Shown here: piece after piece, positions 47,248-58,060 of the stretch
Position numbering within the stretch: position 1 is the first letter of the stretch
Layout: every line of letters begins with the position of its first letter
From: Prillingera fragicola
Lineage: Eukaryota; Basidiomycota; Tremellomycetes; Trichosporonales; Trichosporonaceae
Assembly (NCBI GenBank): GCA_002335605.1
Contig: BEDY01000005.1
Coordinates: forward strand, 1,364,001 to 1,428,000
Length of the DNA: 64,000 nucleotides
Direction of reading: 5' to 3'
Translations under genes and position numbers: made by a program
Notes under the pieces: model-generated
Database searches by the model: none
The model's input: only the letters and a program-made list of their open reading frames with translations
What the model was told of the DNA's origin: nothing

Positions 47248-47789
47248 TATGCAGTGGTGAGTTTGATAGTACAGTTGTCGAACAAGTGCACGCAGACACA
47301 CATGGTGTCGATCCAAAGCAGTCAGGCCGGAATAAGGAACGCCATTAGCGGAACCAAAAGCCGCCATCGCGTGTTTCATTAGGGCATCTAAAGAATGTCA
47401 ACAAGCACCTGAACACCCTGGTGGCCTAAAACCACACACATTGGCTATGACTTGTGATAGGTGACTTGGCAGTGGTAAATCTGGTCAACCGTAAGAGCCA
47501 GATAGTGCAGGAAGGTTGCTGCAGTGAAGCCTCGTTTCGTCAGATCAGTGTGCATTCTGGGGTGGAACGGGAGTATTCGCCACCCAGCCACGCGAAAAGG
47601 GGGCTGGTGACCTGTGTGATTTGTTTGTCGACGCTCCACCCTGTCACATCACACCAACCACAACCTGTACACTCGCCTTGTATCCCTCTACATATCCTTG
47701 CTTGCCACTCCCATAAGAGCGCCGGGCGCTCCACACCACTCTTCCCACCCCCCTTCAACGCCAGATCAAGTGCTGCGGCAGCTACGACA
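47248..47789. promoter_or_regulatory. Divergent promoter ERG28 / alpha-actinin
   Basis: 542 bases between outward start codons. The 160 bases before the alpha-actinin start are C-rich with repeated CCACAC/CTC blocks. No gene seen. Confidence 0.5.
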
Positions 47790-50466
47790 ATGCCTGTCTC
47801 AACACTGAGCACACCAACGTCCACACATTTCGGCTTTGCAGGCTTTCCCCCGCCGTCGCCATCGAGGGGCACTCCCAATGCTCTTGAACGTACTCGTTCG
47901 CTTACTCATCATGCTTCCCGCGAGTTCAAGACTGGTCACTCTCGTGGCCAGTCGTTCAGCACCAACATGAATGGCGTTCCGATGAGCCCTGCTGCACTGC
48001 CCCAGGGGTCCGAGTTCGCCTGGACAGAGATTCAAAGCCGGTACGTTCCTCTTTGGTCGATTTGAACTTTTCCCCTGCTATCATGGAGTAAGAACTAACA
48101 ACGTATGCGGAAACAGAACGTTCTGCAAATGGTATGTTGCACTCCCCTCTCCCATCACTGCCCTTGCTCACAACAAAAGGTTGAACACTAAACTTGAGAG
48201 CCGAGGGCTCGAGCCGATGACCTCCCTTGGCAAAGACTTTTCGGATGGCGTCAAGTTGATCCAGGTGAGTGTGAGAGGGGGTTGTGTGTGCTTGTGCTGA
48301 CAGTGCAGCTACTGGTGCGTTGCGTGCTCGTATCATGTGAACGAGTCTCACCGATCGCAGGAGATCATGTCTGAATCGAGCCTCGGACGCTACACTCTCA
48401 AGCCCAAGATGCGTGTTCAGAAGGCCGAGGTATGTCCAACTCTCACGATCGTTGCTGACGACAGAATGCGTCCAAGGCGCTCCAATTCATTCGCGACCGG
48501 GGAGTCAAACTCACCAACATTGGTGCGCATAGGCATTGGGGCTACCCTGACGTGTCCAGGTCCGGAAGATATCGTCGACGGCAACGTCAAGCTCATTCTT
48601 GGCATGGTGAGTGATGACGCTGGGCTTTATTGACCACCAGATCTGGACGATCATTCTGCGCTTTACCATCTCGGGCATTACGTGAGTTTTAACGCAGAGC
48701 TGGATCTGACCGACAGCGAGGAAGGTCTTTCGGCCAAGGACGGTCTCTTGCTATGGTGTCAGCGCAAGACGACGCCATATTCTGAGGTCAACGTGCAGAA
48801 CTTCAAACAGAGCTTTTCGGACGGTCTCGCTTTGTAAGTGGCACGTTTTTGACGCTGCTGACCCACAGCTGCGCACTCATTCACCGCCATCGCCCCGAGC
48901 TCCTTGATTGGGACAGCCTCGACAAGACGGACCGTCGTGGCTGCACTGCCCTTGCCTTTAAGGTGGCTGAGGAGAATCTTGGCATTCCCGTAAGCATACG
49001 TCCCTCTGACAACGCTAATGTCTCAGCGCCTGCTCGAAGTCTCGGACATATGCGACGTCGAGGTTCCTGATGAGCGCTCGGTGATGACTTACATTGCCGA
49101 GTTCTTCCACAAGTTTTCCTCTGAGGGTAAGTGAATATCGCATTCCTGTGCTGAGCTCGCAGACAAGGCCGAGACTGGAGCTCGTCGTGTGGAAAAGTTT
49201 GCCGAGGTTATGCAGAGCGTCTGCACCTCGAGGAACGACTTTGAGAGGCGCATGGCTGCTCTCCTCCAGGCACTCCAGGAGACCCGGGCAGCTTGGGCAT
49301 CTGCCGAGCGGCCAACTTCGTACCCAAGTGCGATCAACCACTTTGCTCTGTTCAACGAGTACAAGAAGACAACCAAGAGGACGTGGGTCCGTGAGCGCCA
49401 GGAGCTGGCTCAGTTGTATGGCAACATTCAGACCAAGCTCCGCACCTACTCGTTGCGTTCTTGGGAGCCTCGCGAGGGTCTACGCTTGCGGGATCTCGAG
49501 GCCGCTTGGACAGAACAGATGAGGGCAGAGGTGGCGAGGAGTCGTGCGATCAATGCCCGTATTCGAGAGTGAGTCCATTATGATGCACCACAGCTAGCTG
49601 ACACAAATAGGATCAAGGAAGACCTTCGCAAGGAATTTGCTCGACTCGCGCAGCAGTTTATCGAGGGCGTGCAGAAGATTGAGCAGGTCATTGGCTCATT
49701 GAGTGGATCTCTCCAGGATCAAAAACAAGCGCTACTCAAGCTGTCGGACGGGCTCCCAACAATGCGTCTTGCTCTGACCCGCGACATTGCTGCTGCCAAC
49801 CAGGCTTGTCTGGAGGCAAAGGTCGATGAGAACGACTACACCGTCTTCACATACGATGACCTGGAGTTTGAGCTCGAGATTGCCGAGGAGGGTATGCGCA
49901 AGAAGCTTGCCTTTGTCGAGAACCAGATGGTCTCTTCTGCCCACACCAACATTACACCCGCAAAGCTAGAGGAGTTTGAGTCGACGTTCAAGCACTTTGA
50001 CAAGGACGGCACAAACGTGAGTTAGACAGTACAAGCGAGTCAGGCTAACGGCAGGTTCTCACGGTGTACGAGATGCACTCGGCACTGGCGAGCTTGGGCA
50101 TCGTCTACCCGGACGAGGAAGTGGAGGCGATCTACTATCAGCTGGAGTCGCAGTTTGGCGCGCTCACGTACGAGGCATGGCTGGCATTGTTGGTGGAGAT
50201 TACCAAGGACGACGCATCGTCGGCAGATCAGCTGCGTGAGGCCTTCCGTGACGTTTGCGGCGACAAGGGTTACGTGACAGAGCAGGACCTCAAGTTTGCA
50301 AACCTCGCGCCGGAGACGGTACGGTTCCTTACGACTGCCATGCCAAGTCTCGCGTCTGGTGAGGGAGACAAGGTCGGATTTGATTGTAAGTGCCGAGGCT
50401 TGGTCGCCGCTGATGGCAGATCACGTATTCCTGGAGCAGTCATTTGCGCGCGGAGGGACGGTTTAG
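47790..50466 (+). CDS. AIN1: Alpha-actinin (two CH domains, spectrin-type rod, EF hands)
   Basis: Fifteen exons: 47790-48040, 48117-48131, 48180-48264, 48309-48314, 48361-48429, 48465-48522, 48560-48606, 48641-48681, 48717-48833, 48869-48989, 49027-49126, 49163-49568, 49611-50016, 50055-50385, 50420-50466. The product is 699 residues. An 80-residue Ser/Pro leader precedes tandem calponin-homology domains ([60 protein letters not shown]). A helical spectrin-like rod covers about residues 310-560. An EF-hand pair follows, with loop [16 protein letters not shown]. It crosslinks actin filaments in the cytokinetic ring. The rod is short, as in fungal forms. Exons of 15 and 6 bases fall inside the first CH domain. 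Confidence 0.92.
48309..48314 (+). other. AIN1: 6-base microexon of alpha-actinin
   Basis: CTACTG (Leu-Leu) lies between CAGTGCAG and GTGCGT, flanked by introns of 44 and 46 bases. It completes the CH-domain core LIQLLEIM; skipping it keeps the frame but removes two buried leucines. A 15-base exon at 48117-48131 (TFCK plus split Arg/Trp codons) is close upstream. Confidence 0.8.
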
Positions 50467-50901
50467 GGGGATCGACGTTGTATATTGGAGCTGCAGACAT
50501 GACACATTGCTTCGCATATGAGTGGGATGGAAGTCAGGGTGGTGCCAGTGGTGGCGGCGGCGGCGACGGCCGGGGGAGTACGGAGGGGGGTACAAGTCAT
50601 GGCTCACGGTGTGGGCGGCAATGCACCCAGGGCAGCATAGGATCGCTGGACGAATCCAGTCGTTATCAAAATCAGTCGCGCGAGCAAGCCATAGAGGAAC
50701 CAAAGTGCCACATTGGTGTGGGGTGGGTGTCGTCACGGGAGTATTCCACCTCTGAGTGTCAGGGGACAATGACGGCCGCTGCAGCGCCACGCCAGCACAG
50801 AGCGCAGCTTGCGACCTTTGTTCCATCCCATCCATCACCACTTGCACTCTCCCTCTCCTTATCTCCTACCCCGACCCATCTAACCTCTACGCAAAACAGC
50901 C
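50467..50901. other. Promoter region of cofilin
   Basis: 435 bases. A GGTGGC/GGCGGC-rich patch lies at 50535-50590, and a C/T-rich leader of about 90 bases precedes the cofilin ATG. Confidence 0.5.
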
Positions 50902-51638
50902 ATGGTGCGTTGACCAGTTTGCCCGCCAGATTCGCCCCAACAGCGCTAATGTCCTTCTAGTCTTCCGGTGTCCAGCCCGTGCGTGTTTACGTCTACATCC
51001 AGCCATCGTCCCAATGCTAACGTCTGCTCTCGCATCTGCCTCGCCTATTTGGATCGTGCTGTTATGTTCTTTTGCTCTCTCAATGTTGTGCCTGAACCGC
51101 GATTCCTACAACTCTACTGCCGTCACCATTCACCGACGTAAACACACGGTTCCCACCTACAGGTCCAGGAGTGCCTTGAGAAGTACCAGGAGCTCAAGAC
51201 TGGCAAGAAGCTCGTCTACGTTCTCTACGGCATCTCGGACGACAAGAAGTCGATCATTGTCCTCAAGACTTCCGAGTCGCGCGACTTTGAGGAGTTTGTT
51301 GCCGACCTCCCCGAGCAGGAGTGCAGGTGGGGTGTGTACGACTTCCAGTTTGAGCTGCCCAACGGCGAGGGCACTCGCAACAAGCTCATCTTTGTTCAGT
51401 GGTAAGTTGACACTTGGATTAGAAACGTCTGCTGACATTCCCAGGTCGCCCGACGATGCCAACGTCCGCAACAAGATGATTTACGCCTCGTCCAAGGACG
51501 CGCTCCACCGCCGTCTCGAGGGCATCCACGTCGACCTCCAGTGCACCGACTACTCTGAGATCACAAAGGAGGCCAGTGAGTGCTTGATTCTCTTCTATGC
51601 TAACGACTCTAGTGCTCGAGAAGGCCACCCGCCGGTAA
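50902..51638 (+). CDS. COF1: Cofilin (ADF family)
   Basis: Five exons (50902-50904, 50961-50978, 51163-51401, 51445-51575, 51613-51638) give 138 residues. As in NSA2, the first exon holds only the ATG; the second, 18 bases, gives SSGVQP, so the N-terminus reads [19 protein letters not shown], with the Ser cluster that is regulated by phosphorylation in ADF proteins. Further landmarks: [36 protein letters not shown] and [15 protein letters not shown]. Cofilin severs and depolymerises actin filaments. Intron 2 (184 bases) is long for the window. It lies 435 bases downstream of alpha-actinin on the same strand. Firm. Confidence 0.92.
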
Positions 51639-51878
51639 TTTAGCTAGCCCGTATACGCCGCCGCTCTGTAGCCCTGGCCAACGACCATTTCCCTTCCCGG
51701 CACAATATCTAGAATCCTCCCAGTTGACGAGCTATCCGGCCACGGCTTGCGGTCATGGCATGCAACGAGATGTTCTGGGCGGCTGGGGTCTCAGGCGTTT
51801 GTTTGGTTCAGCGGTGATCACTCTGTGCCGATCTTATCGGTGGTCTCTGCGTATCTATACATACAACAATACCAGCAT

Positions 51879-52578
51879 CTAATCCTCTAGCCTGCCCATT
51901 TCCTCCTGCTCGACCTTCCACTTGCCCTGCAGGCGTTCTTTTTCGGCTTCTCCTGCTGCACCTGCAGGTTAGCCTAACTCGGTCGGTGCCTCGGACTCAC
52001 CTTGTGCCACGAGCGTCGCAACAGCAGCAGCAGTTACCCGGCGGTGATGCACAATAGCAGCGTTCTGCAGCTTCTTGATCGTTCCACTGACCGCAATGAC
52101 GCGGGGCAGCACGGCGTGTCCAGCGACAGCCGTGAGCAGAGTCACGCCTGCCCACAGCAGGCGGTAGTGCTGGCGCGCAACACGCATAACCGTAAGAGTC
52201 GTCAGCGGGGAGTGGTACACCACTGTCGTCAGCGTGTGTCTGAAGCGTCGACGCACCCTTGAACGAGCTGGCAATGCGGCCCCAGCCCTCGTCACCAAAC
52301 ACGCTCTGCACAATCGAGCGCACAGCCTTGAACACTGCGCTCCCGCCCTCGTCGCCAAACAGCGGTGCCACGCCCCCTTCAGAAAGAGGCAGCATGAAAG
52401 GCAGCTCGGGGATGCGTGCTAGGGCCTCGTCATCGGCCGTGGCGTCAAAATCGAGGTCATCGTCGTCGTTGGCATCGTCTGGAGAGGAAGGGGGAAGTGT
52501 GGGGAAGCTGGGGAACGGAGTGAGAGATGCTGGATCCAAGAACTCGACGAGAAGGTGCCGGTTCTTGAAGCGCACCAT
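51879..52578 (-). CDS. POP5: RNase P/MRP protein subunit Pop5
   Basis: Three exons (52578-52257, 52222-52001, 51961-51879) give 208 residues. The N-terminus MVRFKNRHLLVEFLDP and the block VMRVARQHYRLLWAGVTLLT are the Pop5 signatures; the VSGTIKKLQ segment follows. Pop5 is a core protein of nuclear RNase P (tRNA 5' ends) and RNase MRP (rRNA). An acidic insertion (DDANDDDDLDFDATADDE) and a 25-residue charged C-terminal extension make it longer than yeast Pop5 (173). It converges with cofilin, 240 bases between stops. Confidence 0.9.
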
Positions 52579-54373
52579 GGTGTGTATGGTGGTATCAACA
52601 AATGGAGATTTGTCCTAGCTGTGCCCAGGCAGCTGTGCCTGCTCCGCGGGAGCAAATTTGGTTGCCTCTGACCTCTGGTGCGCACCCAAAACTGCCACTC
52701 GCGCGGTGCAGCTGATATCTCTTGCAGCAGCAGAGTTGTTGTTGCTCTGGTTTGAGCAGGGGGTAGAGGGATTTGAGACCTGCATGCCAGTCGATTTATA
52801 GATCCCTACATGTCAAAGGGAAGGCACAAGGCTGGATGCAGAATGAGCCACGGTTGGCCACCTCATCAAGGCACAAGGGAACGCCGTCCACTGGCTGGTG
52901 GTGTGACCAGTAAGTGGGGTTCTCAATTAAGCTTTCGAAGGAGGTTGCTATGTTGCGGCCTGCACCATCACTGTGTTGTTCATATTGTCTTCTCTCAGCA
53001 TGTTCCTCACTCACTGGGTTGCGCCACCTCATGTGGCCCAGCATCTAGCAACACCTATCTAAGCTTGGCAATTATTCTGCATAGCCCCACACCAGGGTAC
53101 GGATAGCCAACCACTGGGTTCCGAGATGCTTCGCCGAGCTATCCCCAGCTGATCCACTTGTGAGAATTGAGTCTCGTTGTACAGATGGCTCGCAAGGAGC
53201 GTACCAATCATACACCCAGGTTTTCTACCGTTCTCGGGGCCAGACCAGCTTATCAGTGACAACGTGAGTACGTAGTGTCACGTGGATAAGAGCTACCTCG
53301 TCATAGGTCAGAACAAGAGACGCACAACTGATCCGCTGACGAAGACTGACCTCGAGTGCCACTCACCTCCGTGACCGCGCCACCGTCTGGTGCGCCTGCA
53401 TACCCCACTGGGCGCGCGTGTTTAAGGGCCAGGCGTCACGAACGCCGCTCCGTCGCTACGCTCCGCGCGGTGCTCAGATGTGCTTCGCGCGGATACGTGG
53501 TGCTCGCGCGGATATGTGGTGCTCGCGCAGATACGTGGTGCTTGCGGGGCTGGTTCTTCGCGTGGATACGTGTGGTGCTTCGTGCACATACGTGGTGCAC
53601 GCACAGAGAGTGCTTCGCGCGGATATGTGGTGCTCGCGTAGATACGCGGTGCTCGCGCGGCTGGTGCTTCGGGTGTATATGGGGTGCTTCGCGTCACGCC
53701 GAGCGTAGTGATGGGACGCTGCTGGCCTGCTAGCTGCTGGTGCTGTGTGCGTAGCCAGGGACGCTGCTCCAGTCACGTTTACATGTCTGTTGAACTGGCG
53801 CCTGGCTGCAGGCTACAGTCCTAAAGCTGTGGGCATGTGGCAGGGCAAGGGACGGCATAGTTGGAGAAATGGTGGGGCGCGTGCTGAGCTGTCCTTGACT
53901 GGTGCGCTCGATGGATTGAATAGCAAAAGTGTGAGAGATTTTCGGCCATTGGATCATGGTAATTGACGTGAATAGCGAGTCGAGGAGTTGGATGGATGGG
54001 CAGTGGCGCAGTGGAGCCTCGGGGCGAGATCTAGCCGAGCGTGGCCGAGGGCTCGTCCCAGGGGCGCATCGACGCTGGTCCTTTGGGTTCCCATGGAGGC
54101 AGCGGCCATTGACCACTAACCCCCTTGAGACGCATATTTAATCGGGTTCGAGAACGGTTTCTCTCTCAACCTCTCCCTCTTCTCTTCACCCCACATCCAC
54201 TCGTCTCCTCACCCCACATCCACTCGTCTCCTCACGCAGACACCTCCCCTTCCTTACCTCACTAGCGTCGAATGTCTCGCTCCACCCCTCCTGTATCACC
54301 ACCTCTCAGCCGGTCTTCTCTGGCATGACCTTCCCCGCCGCCGCCCTGCAGCCAGACGGCTATCGTCAACATC
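52579..54373. other. Gene-poor stretch with minisatellite
   Basis: 1.8 kb with no supported gene. It holds the 19-bp minisatellite and, at 54180-54235, a pyrimidine-rich segment in which a CTCACCCCACATCCACTCGT unit occurs twice. TATTTAA at about 54134 and that segment look like a former promoter and leader for the decayed zinc-module copy that follows. Confidence 0.5.
53470..53700. repeat. Imperfect 19-bp minisatellite
   Basis: About ten degenerate copies of GTGGTGCTCGCGCGGATAC; the cleanest are at 53497-53515 and 53516-53534. All frames through it stay fairly open because of the repeat, giving spurious His/Arg/Ser-rich frames on the minus strand. Confidence 0.8.
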
Positions 54374-54780
54374 ATGCGCCCATCGATGGCGTTTGGCCCC
54401 AGTTGCAACCGTCACATTGATGTTATTTTCGCTGACCTCGCCGGCACCACCGCCTTCCGGTTCATGATCAGCCATGTCAATCTGGTCTCCCTGCAGACGA
54501 GGAGGGCGAGGGTGTCGACAAGGACCTTGTCGCGGGCAATAGTGCGGGCAACACTTCGGCCCGCTGATGGTCATGAGAACCTTGACGGCTCCATTGTTGT
54601 CGCCAAGCAGAGGGTCCGCCCCAACGGCCTGTACATCGGCAACAGCGGTGGAAAGACACAGCGCATGTCCATGGAGTCGCGCTGGTTCCGTGACGGGGTG
54701 TTTCTCTGCCCTCGCTGCCCCGGCCTCGAGTTCGTCTTTATCTTTCACCTTACCCGTGCTGCTTCGCTTGCTCCTCCTCC
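54374..54780 (+). pseudogene. Zinc-module family copy A, C-terminal fragment
   Basis: The frame contains RMSMESRWFRDGVFLCPRCP, nearly identical to the last zinc module of copy C at 58200-58300 on the other strand. DNA identity extends over about 100 bases on either side of that motif. The second half of the module (the His pair) is lost, and no start codon or upstream modules are present. A degraded relic. Confidence 0.7.
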
Positions 54781-55152
54781 TTTGCTGCTTTTGCGCACGC
54801 CCGCTCCTCCTGCTTGGGGGCTTTTGCGCGAACCTGTTGCTCCCTCTGTTCGGTTCGCGGCACGAAGTAACTCGAGCGCCAGCCGACAGAGAGTCCTCGG
54901 TGGCATGAGGATGCTGCGGGGGCTGTCGAGCGCTGCGCCGTCTACACTAACGAGGGAGTGGAACGCTGAGGATGCGTTGATGAGAGCTGGACGGAGGTCG
55001 GAGAGAGTGGGAGGCGGCAGGGGGACGGACATTGTGAGCGAAAGGAACGCTGTCATGCGTGCTCAAAGTCGGTCACGGATATTGTCGGTCCCGCCTCACA
55101 AAGTTTTACGGCCACTGTGAGGGCGCTTGTGTCGCACGCCAACTCCTGCGCC

Positions 55153-56616
55153 ATGGAAAGTGCGAAGAAGACTTTTGCTGACCGTTTTGACTACCCCTCG
55201 CACATCCCCATCTCACCAATCACTGGCCCCAAGCCGCTTCGCGGCATCACCGGCCACTATCCTCGAGGTGAGGCGAGTCACCCCATTCGCATTACTCGGG
55301 CGTACTACGACCCGCACGGGTCCGACGACTTCATTGGAGAGTGTCTGCTGTGCCCACACCCGGTTCGCGTCTTCCACGCCTTTGATGGCCTCCGCGGTCA
55401 CTTGGTCAAGCAGCATCGTCTGCTGCTGGCCAAGGCTGGCAAAGAGGACAAGTACGTCGTAGCCGACATCTGCGAGGACGGCTGGACGGCTTTCAGCTCG
55501 GGAGTTTTCAGCACGCATCCTCCAGCATACTATGCCGATCTTAAGGCATACCTCGTGGACCCGCAGGCTCACAACCAGTACGGGGAGCAGAAGGTGACGG
55601 CAGTGTTGGCTGAGGCGTCGCCCGACTTCGGCCAGCGTGCAGACCTCGATCGGAGCAATGTCGACATGACCGTATTGTGCCCCGGTGAGCGCACCGACGT
55701 GCCACCCGACAACCGCTTCCGCCAAAGCTGTGAGGAGTTCCTCGTCATCACCAAGGACGCATTTTGCATTATTTGTTTCTGCGACACGTTCTTGAGCCCG
55801 GCCACGCGCGTCGCACCGCACTCCGTCAACCATGTGGCGCATGCACAGTCGTGCTGCAAGAAGATGGTTTCGGTGCTGCTTCTGCACAAGAAGCAGTGGG
55901 AGCAGGATCAGCACGCTCGCTCCGACGTCGACGAGCTCCCTGGCAGCCCTTCCCTTGGCACCATTGACGACAAGCCTACCGTCGACGGCGACGGCATGGC
56001 CAAGCACCTGTCTCCACCATCCTCTGAGACCGTCGTCGACGAGCAGGCCGTAACCAGCTCTCGCAAGCGCCGCCGCCCAGAGGATCTCAATAACGAGAAC
56101 TCGCAAGGCAAAAACCAGCGCGCGTCACCCAACCGGCAGTGTTTTTTCCTTGACGGGCGGTTTACCTGTCCCTGCTGCCCGGGTCGAGCATACGACTACG
56201 TCTTCCAGCTGGTCAATCACTTTGTCAAAAGGCACAAAGTCGACATCAAGGGCTTTCCCCCTCGTCCCCTCCAGCACATCTTTTCAACTCGGACCGCGAG
56301 ATTCTTCTCCTCGGCGACCAGGCATTCAAGAAAGCTAGGGTCGAGCATTTCCTCGCAGCACACGAGCAGTCTGCCAGGCGGGTGTGTGCCCTGCGATGAT
56401 TGGTACGGCCACAAGTGCCGCGTTTGCTTCATCCACACATCTTGTGCGGCTCCTTTGACCACGGATCCAGTGCCCCCATTGTTCGCTCAATTAAGACTCG
56501 CGACACTGCTGCGGCCGCCCGGCTGGGACTGTCTTTCCCCCCCCCCCCCCCCCCAGTATCACCGTTGCCGACGCGTACACAATTCTCGCCTCCAGCACTG
56601 TTGGCACCTCCCTTGA
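55153..56616 (+). CDS. Unrecognised multi-zinc-module protein, copy B (probably disabled)
   Basis: I do not recognise the family. The frame is open from 54970, but the first ATG is at 55153. Modules in order: a C-x2-C...H-x4-C unit just before and around the ATG (CHACSKSV ... SHANSC); a C2H2 unit (GECLLCPHP ... GHLVKQH); a second C2HC unit (FCIICFCDTF ... HVAHAQSC); a nuclear-signal-like RKRRRPED; and a C2H2 unit (FTCPCCPGRAYD ... NHFVKRH). Copy C shows the same order. After VDIKG the homology moves to another frame (HLFNSDREILLLGDQ, ending at 56399), so the last part is frameshifted. Either a recent pseudogene or a base-calling error in a C-run. Lineage-specific nucleic-acid binding protein is the best guess. 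Confidence 0.55.
   Translation: MESAKKTFADRFDYPSHIPISPITGPKPLRGITGHYPRGEASHPIRITRAYYDPHGSDDFIGECLLCPHPVRVFHAFDGLRGHLVKQHRLLLAKAGKEDKYVVADICEDGWTAFSSGVFSTHPPAYYADLKAYLVDPQAHNQYGEQKVTAVLAEASPDFGQRADLDRSNVDMTVLCPGERTDVPPDNRFRQSCEEFLVITKDAFCIICFCDTFLSPATRVAPHSVNHVAHAQSCCKKMVSVLLLHKKQWEQDQHARSDVDELPGSPSLGTIDDKPTVDGDGMAKHLSPPSSETVVDEQAVTSSRKRRRPEDLNNENSQGKNQRASPNRQCFFLDGRFTCPCCPGRAYDYVFQLVNHFVKRHKVDIKGFPPRPLQHIFSTRTARFFSSATRHSRKLGSSISSQHTSSLPGGCVPCDDWYGHKCRVCFIHTSCAAPLTTDPVPPLFAQLRLATLLRPPGWDCLSPPPPPQYHRCRRVHNSRLQHCWHLP
56537..56554. repeat. 18-base poly-C tract
   Basis: Eighteen C in a row followed by AG, so it could act as a pyrimidine tract for a splice acceptor at 56556. Its length makes base-count error possible. 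Confidence 0.9.
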
Positions 56617-58000
56617 GCCAGCCCGGAAACTGCAGTGCTTCTCGTCACCGGTATCGAGACCTATTGCTGCACGGGCTTGAACACTACCTGCTTGGACTTT
56701 CTTGATGGCGTTCGCCACTATTTGCACGATGGCCTCCCTCACGAGTTGCAGCGAGTAATTGACGTCAAGTCGCAAGGCACATTCCTGGCCAAGTCCATCG
56801 ACCTGAAACACCGTGAAGTAGATGGCTCGCCGGCTGCAACACCATACCACGCCCTCAGCAATGTACGTGTGACAACATGGGGCGACAACAAGGCCAAGGG
56901 CGGCGGCCACCTCGAGGCCTCGGACGTGTTGCAGACTGCGGCCTACCGCACAACGATCGGGGAGACGGCCATTCCCGGCCTACAGGTGTTGTTTCGCGCT
57001 CTGCAGGACCTCCACAAGGCCGCAGGTGGTCAGCGTTACGCCGACGACGAGGTCAAGCAGCAGATTCTGCAAGCCCAGGAGATTGTGGACTGCATCTTCC
57101 GCCGCGAACAAGTCTCGGTAGACTGGGCCAAGTTCAAGGCCCCCCCAGCCTTGGACAGCTGCAGAGGCTCTCGAGCAGCGAGGTTCGCTTCGGCGTTCAG
57201 AGGACGCCCGCCTAGTGGACGAATTCTTGCAAACAGGCAAGGCCAAGTTCATTGGCTTTTCGTATCAGCTCGAGAAGCTTTTGCGATGGGCTTGTTCGCA
57301 AAACGGCGTCGACATCCCTGCCTGGCGGAGGAACTCCGAGGGGTTTCCCGTGGCATTCTTCTCCGTCGACTCGTCGACGCGGGACATGCTGCTGGTAGCC
57401 CAGTGCTCTATTGTTCTCCTCATCACCGAGTGCGACTTGGGTAACAGGCGGGACCCTCACCTGTCTCCGTATGGCATCATTGTCACGTGGCTAGTGTCGA
57501 TTTCGATTTACGACTACGGCTGTCCGCATACCGGCTTTCGCATGGACAATTTTGAGCTGGAGACTTCGTTTGCTGGGCATGTCCGACACGGCTACCCGGC
57601 ATCGTGTGGTTTGGGCAAAGCCATTCCCGAATCGCTAGACGACTGGGACCCAACTGCGCCCAATGTCTGGCCCGAGCTGCACGACGTAACTTTGCCATCG
57701 GCAGTATTCCCCACGCCGCACTCATGCGACTCAGGGAGTCTGGGCGTGGCAATGCCCAGAGGGGCATTGTGGTGGCCACCTCGCAAGGCCTGTGCCCGCT
57801 CACCGTGCTGCCCACAGCTTTCCAGCCAACGGCAGCCAGTCGCGCCCTCACCTACTTTAACGGTGTGCCGCCTTTTGCAGTCCCGTTTCTCTTTACGTCC
57901 TTTCATGGCCCACGTCTCCATGTCAGGCGGTCCGACTGTCTTCATCCCGTCCTGGTTACTGTCGCAGTCATTGCCAGTCGTCGCAGGAAGCTGCGTTAGA
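56557..58000 (+). pseudogene. Unrecognised coding region with two frameshifts
   Basis: Coding-type sequence of about 450 codons in three pieces. Piece 1 (about 56616-57145) includes FLDGVRHYLHDGLPHELQRV; piece 2 (57145-57680) includes DEFLQTGKAKFIGFSYQLEK; piece 3 (57680-57999) includes SGRGNAQRGIVVATSQGL. The first shift falls in a run of seven C at about 57140-57146, where one base fewer would keep the frame; the second lies near 57680, and the only GT-AG pair there would make an intron of 19 bases, too short. No family recognised: no membrane segments, zinc modules or enzyme motif. A pseudogene, or a gene spoiled by homopolymer errors. Confidence 0.5.
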
Positions 58001-58060
58001 GCCCATGAGACAAGGATGGTTCAGGTGATGACTGCAGAGGTCGCAACTGGCTACAGAGAG

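Noticed and set aside
53422..53776. His/Arg/Ser-rich repeat protein on the minus strand
   Set aside because: Direct translation of the 19-bp minisatellite; similar repeat frames exist in other phases.
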